Of a stretch of 64,000 bases of DNA, positions 1-7,543 are shown piece after piece. A program made the position numbers and the translations under genes. The stretch is from NCBI GenBank assembly GCA_017302615.1, contig JAFLDB010000005.1, positions 62,001 through 126,000 on the forward strand, given 5' to 3'. Numbering within the stretch: position 1 is the first letter of the stretch; every line of letters starts with the position of its first letter. Below the pieces are notes generated by a model that saw only the letters and a program-made list of their open reading frames with translations, searched no databases and was not told the origin of the DNA. The DNA is from Sphingomonadales bacterium (lineage in GTDB: Bacteria > Pseudomonadota > Alphaproteobacteria > Sphingomonadales > Sphingomonadaceae).

Positions 1-834
1 CGCGTTCGCAAGGCGCTGCCCTTCAAGGACAAGCGCGACACGCCCGACAACCTCTGGATCAGCTGCCCTTCGTGCAAGGAAATGCTGTTCACCAAGGAAT
101 ATGAGGAGAACCTGTCGGTCTGCCCGCGCTGCGAGCATCACGGCCGGATCGGAGCCGACACGCGCTTTGCCCAGCTGCTTGATGAAGGCTTCACCATCCT
201 GGACACGCCCAAGGTCAAAGAAGACCCGCTGAAGTTCAAGGACCAGAAGAAGTATCCTGACCGCCTGAAAGCCGCCCGCGCCGCCAATCCGCACCCTGAT
301 GCCCTGACCAACGCGCTGGGCAGGATCGGCGGACACAAGGCGGTGTTGGGCGTGCAGGACTTTGCCTTCATGGGCGGTTCGATGGGCATGGCCGTGGGCG
401 CGGCTTTCGTCGCCGGGGTCGACCGCGCGATCAAGGAAAAGTGCGCTTATGTGATCTGCACCGCTGCCGGCGGCGCGCGGATGCAGGAGGGCATCCTCAG
501 CCTGATGCAGATGCCCAAGGCGACTGTCGCGATCAACCGCATCAAGCGTGCCGGCCTGCCCTATATCGTGGTGCTGACCGATCCGACCACTGGCGGCGTC
601 ACCGCCAGCTACGCCATGCTGGGCGATGTCCACATTGCCGAGCCCGGCTGTCTGATCGGCTTTGCCGGCCAGCGCGTGATCCAGGACACGATCCGCGAAA
701 AGCTGCCCGAGGGGTTCCAGCGGGCCGAGTACCTGCATGAACACGGTATGGTCGACATGGTGGTCCACCGCCGCGATCTGAAGGCAACGCTGGCTTCGCT
801 GCTCGACTATCTGACGGCGGCCAAGGCGGCCTGA
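1..834 (+). CDS. accD: Acetyl-CoA carboxylase carboxyltransferase beta subunit (5' end cut by window)
   Basis: AccD pairs with AccA to move the carboxyl group from carboxybiotin to acetyl-CoA, giving malonyl-CoA for fatty-acid synthesis in the cytoplasm. The frame is open from base 1, so the true start lies a few codons upstream of the window. The N-terminal zinc ribbon is visible as CPSC and CPRC (window residues 22/25 and 41/44), followed by the crotonase-like carboxyltransferase core with [20 protein letters not shown] and [19 protein letters not shown]. The family-typical C-terminus is present. folC starts 5 bases downstream, the usual accD-folC pairing, so the two are probably cotranscribed. 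Only the first few residues are missing. Confidence 0.97.
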   Translation, partial: RVRKALPFKDKRDTPDNLWISCPSCKEMLFTKEYEENLSVCPRCEHHGRIGADTRFAQLLDEGFTILDTPKVKEDPLKFKDQKKYPDRLKAARAANPHPDALTNALGRIGGHKAVLGVQDFAFMGGSMGMAVGAAFVAGVDRAIKEKCAYVICTAAGGARMQEGILSLMQMPKATVAINRIKRAGLPYIVVLTDPTTGGVTASYAMLGDVHIAEPGCLIGFAGQRVIQDTIREKLPEGFQRAEYLHEHGMVDMVVHRRDLKATLASLLDYLTAAKAA

Positions 835-839
835 GCCGC

Positions 840-2126
840 GTGAAGGACTTCGCGACTTCGGAAAACCCACGCGTTCAGGCGCAACTGGACCGACTCGGCG
901 CGCTGTCCGTGCCGGACGGGCGGCTGGGGCTGGAGACGATCCGCGCGCTGCTGGCGCGGCTGGGCGATCCGCATCTTCGGCTACCGCCGGTGTTCCATGT
1001 CGCCGGAACCAACGGCAAGGGTAGCACCTGCGCGTTCCTGCGGGCCATGCTGGAAGCGGATGGCTATTCTGTCCACGTTACCACCAGCCCGCATCTGGTC
1101 CGCTATAACGAGCGGATCCGGGTTGCCGGAGAGCTGATCGCGGATGACCGGCTGGCCGATCTGCTGGAACAGGTGCTGGACCTTGGCGAAGACCTGAACC
1201 CCAGCTTCTTCGAAGTGACCATTGCCGCCGCCTTTGCCGAATTTGCGCGGGTTCCCGCCGATGCCTGCGTGATCGAAGTTGGCCTGGGCGGGCGGTTCGA
1301 TGCAACCAACGTGCTGGAACGGCCCGCCGTTTGCGGGATCGCCGCGCTGGGGCTGGATCACGAGCGTTTTCTGCTGGCCCCGGAGGATGGCGTGCCGACA
1401 GAGCCGCTCGAGCGGATCGCCTTCGAAAAGGCCGGGATTGCCAAGCCCGGCGTTCCGTTGGTGACGCAAGAATATGCCACCGGCATGACCAAGGCCGTGC
1501 TCGATCAGGCAATGCGCGCCGGGGCCCGCCCTGCCCTGCGCGGGCTGGACTGGTTCGCCGAACTGAGCGGGACAATCACCTATCGCGACCAGTGGGGCGA
1601 AATGGCCTTGCCGCTTCCGGCCATGCCCGGGCCCCATCAGGCCGACAATGCGGCGCTGGCGATCGCCATGCTCCGGCACCAAGCGATTGTTCCGGTGTCA
1701 GAAAATGCGATCCGGGTCGGTCTGGGAGCAGCCAGTTGGCCGGCTCGGCTTCAGCGCCTGGGCGCGGGGCCGCTGATTGGAAACCGCGAGGTCTGGCTGG
1801 ACGGCGGGCACAATCCCTCTGCCGGAGCGGCGCTGGCGGCGCATTTTGGCGGGCGGCGGTTTCACCTGGTCATCGGGATGATCGCGGGCAAGGATCCCGC
1901 AGCCCTGACCCAGCCGCTAAGCGGCTCTATTGCCTCAATTTCCGCGGTTCCGGTGCCGACCCATGAGTGGTTTCCGGCAGAGGCATTCGGACCGGATGCG
2001 CAGGCCTTTGCCGATGTGCTGGCGGCGCTGGCAGCCTTGCCGGATGACGGGTTGCCGGTGCTGATTGCAGGGTCGCTTTACCTTGCCGGAGACGTGCTGC
2101 GGCTCAACCGGCAGCTTCCGGATTGA
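840..2126 (+). CDS. folC: Folylpolyglutamate synthase / dihydrofolate synthase
   Basis: This ATP-dependent Mur-ligase-family enzyme adds glutamate to dihydropteroate and to folates. The 428-residue protein carries the P-loop GTNGKGST (residues 56-63), the folate-binding stretch SPHLVRYNERI and EVGLGGRFDATN in the central domain, and a C-terminal Mur ligase domain with DGGHNPSAG. The start is GTG, 5 bases after accD, in keeping with an accD-folC operon. Its 3' end overlaps the convergent permease gene by 23 bases. Whether it does both synthase steps, as in E. coli, cannot be read from the sequence. Confidence 0.95.
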   Translation: MKDFATSENPRVQAQLDRLGALSVPDGRLGLETIRALLARLGDPHLRLPPVFHVAGTNGKGSTCAFLRAMLEADGYSVHVTTSPHLVRYNERIRVAGELIADDRLADLLEQVLDLGEDLNPSFFEVTIAAAFAEFARVPADACVIEVGLGGRFDATNVLERPAVCGIAALGLDHERFLLAPEDGVPTEPLERIAFEKAGIAKPGVPLVTQEYATGMTKAVLDQAMRAGARPALRGLDWFAELSGTITYRDQWGEMALPLPAMPGPHQADNAALAIAMLRHQAIVPVSENAIRVGLGAASWPARLQRLGAGPLIGNREVWLDGGHNPSAGAALAAHFGGRRFHLVIGMIAGKDPAALTQPLSGSIASISAVPVPTHEWFPAEAFGPDAQAFADVLAALAALPDDGLPVLIAGSLYLAGDVLRLNRQLPD

Positions 2127-3765
2127 GCCGCGCAGCACGGGCGGTTCGCAGCCACTCAAGCGCACACAAGACCACGGCAACCATGCCCAAAGCGGCAGTC
2201 AGATAGAACACCGGGGCATAACCATAGGTGTCAATCCGCGCCCCGATCGCCGCGCGGCCCAGTGACCCGACCAGGAAAGTCAGCGAAGCCAGCAGCGAGA
2301 ACTGCACAGCCGCATGCGACTTGGACGTGATCGAGGAAAGATAGGCGGTGAAGGCCGCCCCGGCGAAACCGCCGGCCAGGTTCTCGCCCGTGATCGCCAG
2401 CAGCAACCGCGAGAGGCGATCGTCCGTGCCGAAGTTCGAAAACAGCCAGTAGACCCCGCTGGAATGGCCGAACTTGTCGAGCCAGAACCCGCCCTGCGCC
2501 AGATCGGCATAGAGCAGGTTGCTGACCGCCGAAATGAAAGCGGCGAAGAACAGTGTCGCCATCCGCCCGATCACGGCGAAAGCCACAGCGCCCAGCGCAA
2601 TCCCTGCCATGGTCATGCCAACGCCGAAGAACTTGCTGGCGAAGGCGACCTCGTCGTTCGAATAGTTGAGTTCCTGCAGGTAGAACGGCAGGGCGAACGG
2701 CCCCCAGACGCTGTCGGTCAGGCGATAGGTCAGGATGATCCCGAAGACCAGGATCGCCGCCCAGCGCAGTCGCCCGACCAGTTCGCCCAGCGGCTCGATC
2801 AGCGCGCGATAGGCATGGTCGAGCGGATTGGGCCGCGCCGCCACCGGCTGGCCTTCGGCAGCCCAGCGCCCGCTGCGCTGCCAGTGGCCGATCACCGCGG
2901 CGATGATCGCGGGAAGGATCACCGTGGCGATCACGATCAGCGGCCCTTGGACCTTGATGAAATCGGTCGAGCTGGGCCGCAGCGCCGGTTCCGCCCCCAG
3001 CGAGCGGACCATGAACGAGATCACCGAGAACAGCGCCCAGCCCCACAGCGCGCCGACCAGCCCCAACGCGATTGCCCGCACCCGCGGCGGCAGCCCGGCC
3101 AGCGCGGCTTCGTGATCGGTCCGCTCCTCGAATGGGGTATCGGGCGCGAGCCAGCTGGCCAGCATGGCCACCAGCATGAAACAGCCCATCGCCAGGTAAA
3201 CCGCCGGCCAGCCGATGCGCGCGGCCAGTACCAGCGCCAGCGCCCCGCCCATCAAGGTCGCCAGCCGGAAACCGAGCTGGTAGATCGCCGACAGTACGTC
3301 GAGCGTCGCCACCTCGTCCGCCACTTCGACGCGCCAAGCATCGATCGCGATGTCCTGCGTGGCAGCGGCAAAGGCGGCCATGCCGGCCAGCAACGAAAAC
3401 CACCCCAGCGCCGCCTGCGGATCGAGCCGCGAAAGGACGATCAGCACGATCCCGACCAGTGCCTGGATCGGCACCAGCCAGCTGCGCCGCCGCCCCAGCC
3501 GCCACAGACCCGGCAGCCGCACCCGGTCCACGACCGGCGACCAAAGGAACTTGAAGGCGTAAGCGAGGCCAATCAGCGAGAAGACGCCCATCGTCTCCAG
3601 ATTGACGCCCGCTTCGCCCAGCCAGGCATAAAGCGAGCCCAGCAGCAGCACATTGGGCAGTCCAGCCGCCATGCCCAGCACCAGCATCACCCCGGTCTTG
3701 CGATGAGTGAAAGCAGCCGCGAGCAGTTTGAAAGTGCCCGGCTTGGCTGGATTTTCGCTGGTCAT
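2104..3765 (-). CDS. AmpG-like MFS permease (muropeptide importer family)
   Basis: This is a 553-residue inner-membrane protein of about 12 to 14 hydrophobic segments. The N-terminal region reads GMAAGLPNVLLLGSLYAWL and FSLIGLAYAFKFLWSPVVD, then LGRRRSWLVP, the typical AmpG arrangement. AmpG proteins import GlcNAc-anhydroMurNAc muropeptides for wall recycling; the substrate here is inferred from family only. The start at 3765 was preferred over an ATG at 3804 because GGAGGG lies 3 to 8 bases upstream. It is longer than E. coli AmpG (about 490 residues), with a variable hydrophilic stretch in the middle. Two lytic transglycosylases in the window would produce its likely substrate. Confidence 0.82.
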   Translation of the reverse strand: MTSENPAKPGTFKLLAAAFTHRKTGVMLVLGMAAGLPNVLLLGSLYAWLGEAGVNLETMGVFSLIGLAYAFKFLWSPVVDRVRLPGLWRLGRRRSWLVPIQALVGIVLIVLSRLDPQAALGWFSLLAGMAAFAAATQDIAIDAWRVEVADEVATLDVLSAIYQLGFRLATLMGGALALVLAARIGWPAVYLAMGCFMLVAMLASWLAPDTPFEERTDHEAALAGLPPRVRAIALGLVGALWGWALFSVISFMVRSLGAEPALRPSSTDFIKVQGPLIVIATVILPAIIAAVIGHWQRSGRWAAEGQPVAARPNPLDHAYRALIEPLGELVGRLRWAAILVFGIILTYRLTDSVWGPFALPFYLQELNYSNDEVAFASKFFGVGMTMAGIALGAVAFAVIGRMATLFFAAFISAVSNLLYADLAQGGFWLDKFGHSSGVYWLFSNFGTDDRLSRLLLAITGENLAGGFAGAAFTAYLSSITSKSHAAVQFSLLASLTFLVGSLGRAAIGARIDTYGYAPVFYLTAALGMVAVVLCALEWLRTARAARLNPEAAG

Positions 3766-3880
3766 TGGCCCTCCGCATGCGAATCCGGCGCACCTTAGCT
3801 TCATCGCCCCGCTTGAACAGGGCCATGTGGAAAGATCGGCGGCGCTTTCGCATTTCCACCAGACCCGCTAAGGCCCGCCC

Positions 3881-4894
3881 ATGACAGCTTCAGAAAGTCC
3901 CCGTGAAGGGGAACGCATTGCCAAGTTACTTGCCCGCGCCGGGATCGCCAGCCGCCGTGAGGTGGAGCGGATGATTGCCGAGGGCCGGGTGAAGCTGAAC
4001 GGCGAAGTGCTGACCACCCCCGCCACGGTCCTGAAGAACCTGAAGGGCGTGACCGTTGACGAGAAGCCGGTCAAAGCGGCCGAGCCGACCCGGATCTTCG
4101 TGTTTCACAAGCCAAGCGGCCTGATCACGGCTGAACGCGATCCGGCCGGACGGCCGACGATCTATACCGCGCTGCGCAACGCCTTGCCTGAAGACGCCGG
4201 CCGGGTGATGCCGATCGGACGGCTCGACTTCAACACCGAGGGTCTGCTGCTGCTGACCAACGATGGTGAGTTGAAGCGGGCGATGGAACTGCCGTCCTCC
4301 GGGCTGCCCCGCACTTACCGCGCCCGCACCTTTGGCGACATTACCCAGGCCCAGCTGGAAGAGCTGATCGAAGGGGTGGAGATCGACGGTGTCCGCTATG
4401 GCAGGATCGACGCCAATATGGAGCGTCGTACCGGGCGCAACCAGTGGATCGAAGTGACCATCACCGAAGGCAAGAACCGTGAAGTTCGCCGCGTGCTGGA
4501 ACACCTGGGCCTGGAAGTCAGCCGCCTGCTGCGCACCCGCTACGGCCCGTTCCAGCTGTTCGATCTGCCGCGCGGACAGGCTGCGGAAATCCGCCAGGCC
4601 GAAGTGGAACGTTTCCGCCGCGCGCTGCTGGGCGGAACCGGCACCGAAGTGGAACTGAGCGCCCCGCAGCAGGCCCGCGCCCGGATCGCCAGGGCAACGC
4701 CGCGCCGACCCGACGCGCCGAAGCGGGACGCGGCGGCGAAGCCTGCGCAGCGCAGGCCTGATCCCCGCAAGCCGGATGGTCGCAAGGCTGAAGCGCGCAA
4801 ACCCGAAGGCCGCAAGCCCGAAGGCCGCAAGCCAGCCCCCCGCAAGCCTGACGGACGCAGGCCCGAAGGCCGCAAGCCGGGCCCGCGCAAATGA
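3881..4894 (+). CDS. rluB: 23S rRNA pseudouridine synthase, RluB/RsuA family, with basic repeat tail
   Basis: The enzyme isomerises a uridine in 23S rRNA to pseudouridine. An S4 RNA-binding domain occupies about residues 10-60 (ERIAKLLARAGIASRREVER), followed by the catalytic domain with GRLDFNTEGLLLLTNDGE, where Asp116 is the expected nucleophile. From about residue 285 the protein becomes a low-complexity Arg/Lys/Pro tail of near-repeats of the type RKPEG. Such tails are common in alphaproteobacterial RluB and probably bind RNA. The gene overlaps rsmD by 4 bases (ATGA), so the two rRNA-modification genes are likely translationally coupled. RluB and RluF cannot be firmly separated by eye; RluB fits better. 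Confidence 0.88.
   Translation: MTASESPREGERIAKLLARAGIASRREVERMIAEGRVKLNGEVLTTPATVLKNLKGVTVDEKPVKAAEPTRIFVFHKPSGLITAERDPAGRPTIYTALRNALPEDAGRVMPIGRLDFNTEGLLLLTNDGELKRAMELPSSGLPRTYRARTFGDITQAQLEELIEGVEIDGVRYGRIDANMERRTGRNQWIEVTITEGKNREVRRVLEHLGLEVSRLLRTRYGPFQLFDLPRGQAAEIRQAEVERFRRALLGGTGTEVELSAPQQARARIARATPRRPDAPKRDAAAKPAQRRPDPRKPDGRKAEARKPEGRKPEGRKPAPRKPDGRRPEGRKPGPRK
4762..4890 (+). repeat. In-frame degenerate repeat encoding the basic RluB tail
   Basis: Repeats built on CGCAAGCCCGAAGGC encode RKPEG-type units at the RluB C-terminus. Two adjacent units (about 4798-4827) are nearly identical, and the rest have diverged. The repeat keeps the reading frame throughout, so copy number could change by slippage without breaking rluB. 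Confidence 0.8.
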
Positions 4895-5442
4895 GCCTCA
4901 GGATCATTGCCGGGGAATGGCGCGGGCGAAAACTGATCGCGCCTGCCGGAGACACCACCCGCCCGACCGCCGACCGGACCCGCGAAACGCTGTTCTCGAT
5001 GCTGGTCAGCCGGATCGGGGACTTCGAGGGGCTGGCGGTGGCCGACCTGTTCGCAGGCTCCGGCGCGCTCGGGCTGGAAGCCCTGTCGCGCGGCGCGGCA
5101 TCGTGCATCTTTGTGGAGCAGGACGCCGCCGCGATCCGCGCGCTGCGCGGCAACATCGCCAACCTGCGCGCCGCGCCGCAATGCGATGTGCGGGCCGCTT
5201 CCGTGTTGGCACTTGGGCCGGCCAAGGCCCCGCTCGACCTGATCCTGCTCGATCCGCCCTATCACTCCGGCGCCGGGTCGGTAGCGCTGGACAAGCTGAA
5301 CCGGCTGGGCTGGATCGGCGAAGGCACCTGGATCAGCCTGGAAACCGCGTTCGACGAAGAACCCAGGGTCAAGGGACTGGAAGCCGTGGCCGATCGCAAG
5401 GTCGGCAAGGCGCGGATTACCCTGCTGCGGAAGCCGGCTTAG
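4891..5442 (+). CDS. rsmD: 16S rRNA (guanine966-N2)-methyltransferase
   Basis: RsmD methylates G966 of 16S rRNA using S-adenosylmethionine. The 183-residue protein shows the family N-terminus (RIIAGEWRGRKL, then RPTADRTRETLFSML), the SAM-binding loop DLFAGSGALGLEALSRGA and the catalytic LLDPPYH motif. The start ATG overlaps the rluB stop. The stop codon is unusual: its T is the last host base, while AG are the first two bases of the inverted-repeat element at 5441. The original 3' end may therefore have been altered when that element arrived. Confidence 0.95.
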   Translation: MSLRIIAGEWRGRKLIAPAGDTTRPTADRTRETLFSMLVSRIGDFEGLAVADLFAGSGALGLEALSRGAASCIFVEQDAAAIRALRGNIANLRAAPQCDVRAASVLALGPAKAPLDLILLDPPYHSGAGSVALDKLNRLGWIGEGTWISLETAFDEEPRVKGLEAVADRKVGKARITLLRKPA

Positions 5443-5706
5443 GGTCAGGACCTCTTAACCGCGCCTTCGAGGCAGCAGAATGACGAACATATCGGACGGA
5501 AATTCCCGCTGGGAAGGCTGGTTGCCTTTCCAAGGGGGTTTCCGTCCGAGATGGAAGTCATTCCGCCGTCCCGCAGGGATTTGGCCAGAATGGCCCATTG
5601 CTGCGTCAGGAAGCCTTGAAATATCGACATATTCCATCGTCTTCCTTCCTGGCACTGAGCCATTCTGACTCAAACCTCGAAGGTGCGGTTAAGAGGTCCT
5701 GACCCT
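5441..5706. mobile_element. MITE-like palindromic element with 32-bp terminal inverted repeats
   Basis: The outer ends, 5441-5472 and 5675-5706, are inverted repeats matching at 31 of 32 positions, with tips AGGGTCAGGACC. Inside are two more hairpins. The first pairs GAATGAC (5478-5484) with GTCATTC (5557-5563) and ATCGGACGGAAA with TTTCCGTCCGAGAT. The second pairs AGAATGGC (5587-5594) with GCCATTCT (5659-5666). No transposase or convincing protein is encoded inside, which fits a non-autonomous miniature element moved by an enzyme elsewhere. The element lies between two convergent genes, supplies the last two bases of the rsmD stop codon, and encodes the last residues and stop of the MFS gene. 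As RNA it could also act as a two-way terminator. Confidence 0.8.
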
Positions 5707-6948
5707 GGCCACGAGTACCCCGATCAGCGTCGCCAGCCCGGCCAGCGAGAGCAGGAGACCCGCGTTGCTGCCCTGCCCGGCCTCGGCCAACATCTGCGCG
5801 CCGATCGGGGTCAGCGCTCCGCCCACGATCCCGCCGACATTGAAGGCCAGTGAGATGCCGCTGTAGCGCACCGTCACCGGGAACAATGTCGGCAGCCATG
5901 AACCGAGCGGGCCATAGACGAAGCCCATCACCACCAGCGCGGCCGACAGCGTGACAAAGATCGTCAGCAGCGATCCCGAGGTCAGCCCCGCCCCGAACAC
6001 CATGCCCAGCGCGATCGTCATGACCGCCCCGGTCAGCATGACCTGGCGCGGGCTGGTCCGGTCGGCGCGGATCACTGCGATCAGGATGCCCAGCGCGAAG
6101 AAGCAGTTGGCGCCCAGTTGCACCGCCAGAAACGTCTCGCGCGAATAGCCGAGAGTCGTCGTCCCCTGCGCCAGGGCATAGGCGGTGGAGAGGTAGAAGA
6201 TCGCAAAGCAGGCAATCGCCCCGGCCGTCCCCGCCAGCACCGCCCCGAAATGGTGCGAGAGCAGCACGGCGACCGGCACCGCCGGCGGCGCCTTGTGGGC
6301 CAGTGCTTCGCGGAAGGCCGGCGTTTCGGCAATCCGCAGCCGCACCCACAGGCCAAGCCCGACCAGCACCGCGCTGGCGAGGAACGGAATGCGCCAGCCC
6401 CAGGCCTTGAAGTCCGCGTCCGACAGCGTGAGGCCAAGGATCAGGAACAACCCGTTGGCGGCGAGGAACCCGACCGGCGCGCCGAATTGCGGGGCGGATC
6501 CAAACCGCGCCTCCCAGCCTTTCGGCGCGTTCTCCACTGCCAGCAGCGAAGCCCCGCCCCATTCACCGCCGAGGCCAAAGCCCTGCCCAAAGCGCAGGAT
6601 GCACAGCAACAGCGGCGCGACCCAGCCGACCATGGCATAGGTCGGCAGGAATGCGATCAACAGCGTCGAAACGCCCATCAGCATGAGCGAAGCAACCAGC
6701 GTCGATTTGCGTCCGATCCGGTCGCCGTAGTGGCCGAACACGATCGCACCGACCGGCCGGGCAAAGAACGCCAAGCCAAAGCTCATGAAAGCGAAAAGGG
6801 TCTGCGCGGCCTGGCTTTCCGCAGGGAAGAACAGCGGCCCGAACACCAGCGCGGCGGCTGTCGCGTAGATGTAGAAATCATAGAACTCCACCGCCGTGCC
6901 GGTAAGCGAGGCGGTCAGAACGCGGGCGTGCTGGCGGATCGGGTGCAT
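5689..6948 (-). CDS. MFS transporter, metabolite:H+ symporter (MHS) type
   Basis: This 419-residue, 12-helix permease opens with TGTAVEFYDFYIYATAAALV, typical of the MHS subfamily (KgtP, ProP, ShiA). The cytoplasmic signature GHYGDRIGRKSTL follows, then GFGLGGEWGGA in helix 4. MHS members import organic acids or compatible solutes with protons; the substrate here is unknown. The last five codons and the stop lie inside the inverted-repeat element at 5441-5706, so the natural C-terminus has probably been replaced by RVRTS. The gene is convergent with rsmD and divergent from the acetyltransferase gene. Confidence 0.88.
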   Translation of the reverse strand: MHPIRQHARVLTASLTGTAVEFYDFYIYATAAALVFGPLFFPAESQAAQTLFAFMSFGLAFFARPVGAIVFGHYGDRIGRKSTLVASLMLMGVSTLLIAFLPTYAMVGWVAPLLLCILRFGQGFGLGGEWGGASLLAVENAPKGWEARFGSAPQFGAPVGFLAANGLFLILGLTLSDADFKAWGWRIPFLASAVLVGLGLWVRLRIAETPAFREALAHKAPPAVPVAVLLSHHFGAVLAGTAGAIACFAIFYLSTAYALAQGTTTLGYSRETFLAVQLGANCFFALGILIAVIRADRTSPRQVMLTGAVMTIALGMVFGAGLTSGSLLTIFVTLSAALVVMGFVYGPLGSWLPTLFPVTVRYSGISLAFNVGGIVGGALTPIGAQMLAEAGQGSNAGLLLSLAGLATLIGVLVARVRTS

Positions 6949-7002
6949 GGGTAGACCGGCTTGGTCATTGCAGGTCCAGTGTCAAGCCATCATGTTGCAG
7001 GC

Positions 7003-7533
7003 ATGACAACGCTCAAGACCCAAAGGCTGTTGCTTCGTTCTGCAAGACCAGACGACGCTGAGGATTTGCACAAGATCTTCAAAAGCGAAGCAGCCATGCG
7101 TTACTGGTCTTCGCTACCGCACAGCAATCTTGAAGAAACCCGTGATTGGTTGAACGGGATGCTGTCGATCACGGACAAGCAAGGCGAGGACTTCGTGATT
7201 GAACGGGACGGCTCCGTGATCGGGAAAGCTGGCTTGTATCGCTTCCCCGAGATTGGTTTCATTCTTTCCCCTGAACATTGGGGACAAGGGTTCGCCCGGG
7301 AAGCACTGACCGCGATTATGGACCGCGCCTTCACTGTCCACAAGCTCTCCCAGATCGTCGCGGACGTGGATCCCCGGAATTCGGCGTCGCTTAGCTTGCT
7401 GGCCGGCCTTGGTTTCCAACGCACGGGTTATCGCAGGGCAACTTTCAGATTGGGCGACGAATGGTGCGATAGTGTGGATCTAGTCCTGCAAAAGTCAGCC
7501 TGGCGCCTTGCATCGAACTCTCGTGTTCCCTAG
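7003..7533 (+). CDS. GNAT-family N-acetyltransferase (RimJ/RimL-like)
   Basis: The 176-residue protein has the acetyl-CoA-binding pattern of GNAT enzymes: TQRLLLRSARPDDAEDL at the N-terminus, then HWGQGFAREAL (motif A) and NSASLSLLAGLGFQRTGY (motif B). RimJ/RimL-like proteins acetylate N-terminal amino groups or small molecules; the target is not identifiable. The start at 7003 was chosen because homology-like sequence begins there, although an ATG-like start exists 42 bases upstream. Base composition is visibly less GC-rich than its neighbours (around the mid-50s percent by eye), suggesting recent acquisition. Its 3' end abuts or overlaps the start of the helicase gene. Confidence 0.85.
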   Translation: MTTLKTQRLLLRSARPDDAEDLHKIFKSEAAMRYWSSLPHSNLEETRDWLNGMLSITDKQGEDFVIERDGSVIGKAGLYRFPEIGFILSPEHWGQGFAREALTAIMDRAFTVHKLSQIVADVDPRNSASLSLLAGLGFQRTGYRRATFRLGDEWCDSVDLVLQKSAWRLASNSRVP

Positions 7534-7543
7534 TTGTTCGCTG

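Noticed and set aside
2314..3798. 494-codon open frame on the + strand
   Set aside because: Antisense to the AmpG-like permease; composition is Arg/Gln/His-rich with no domain.
5480..5673. Short frames inside the MITE-like element
   Set aside because: They run through paired arms of hairpins and show no protein family; the element is best read as non-coding.
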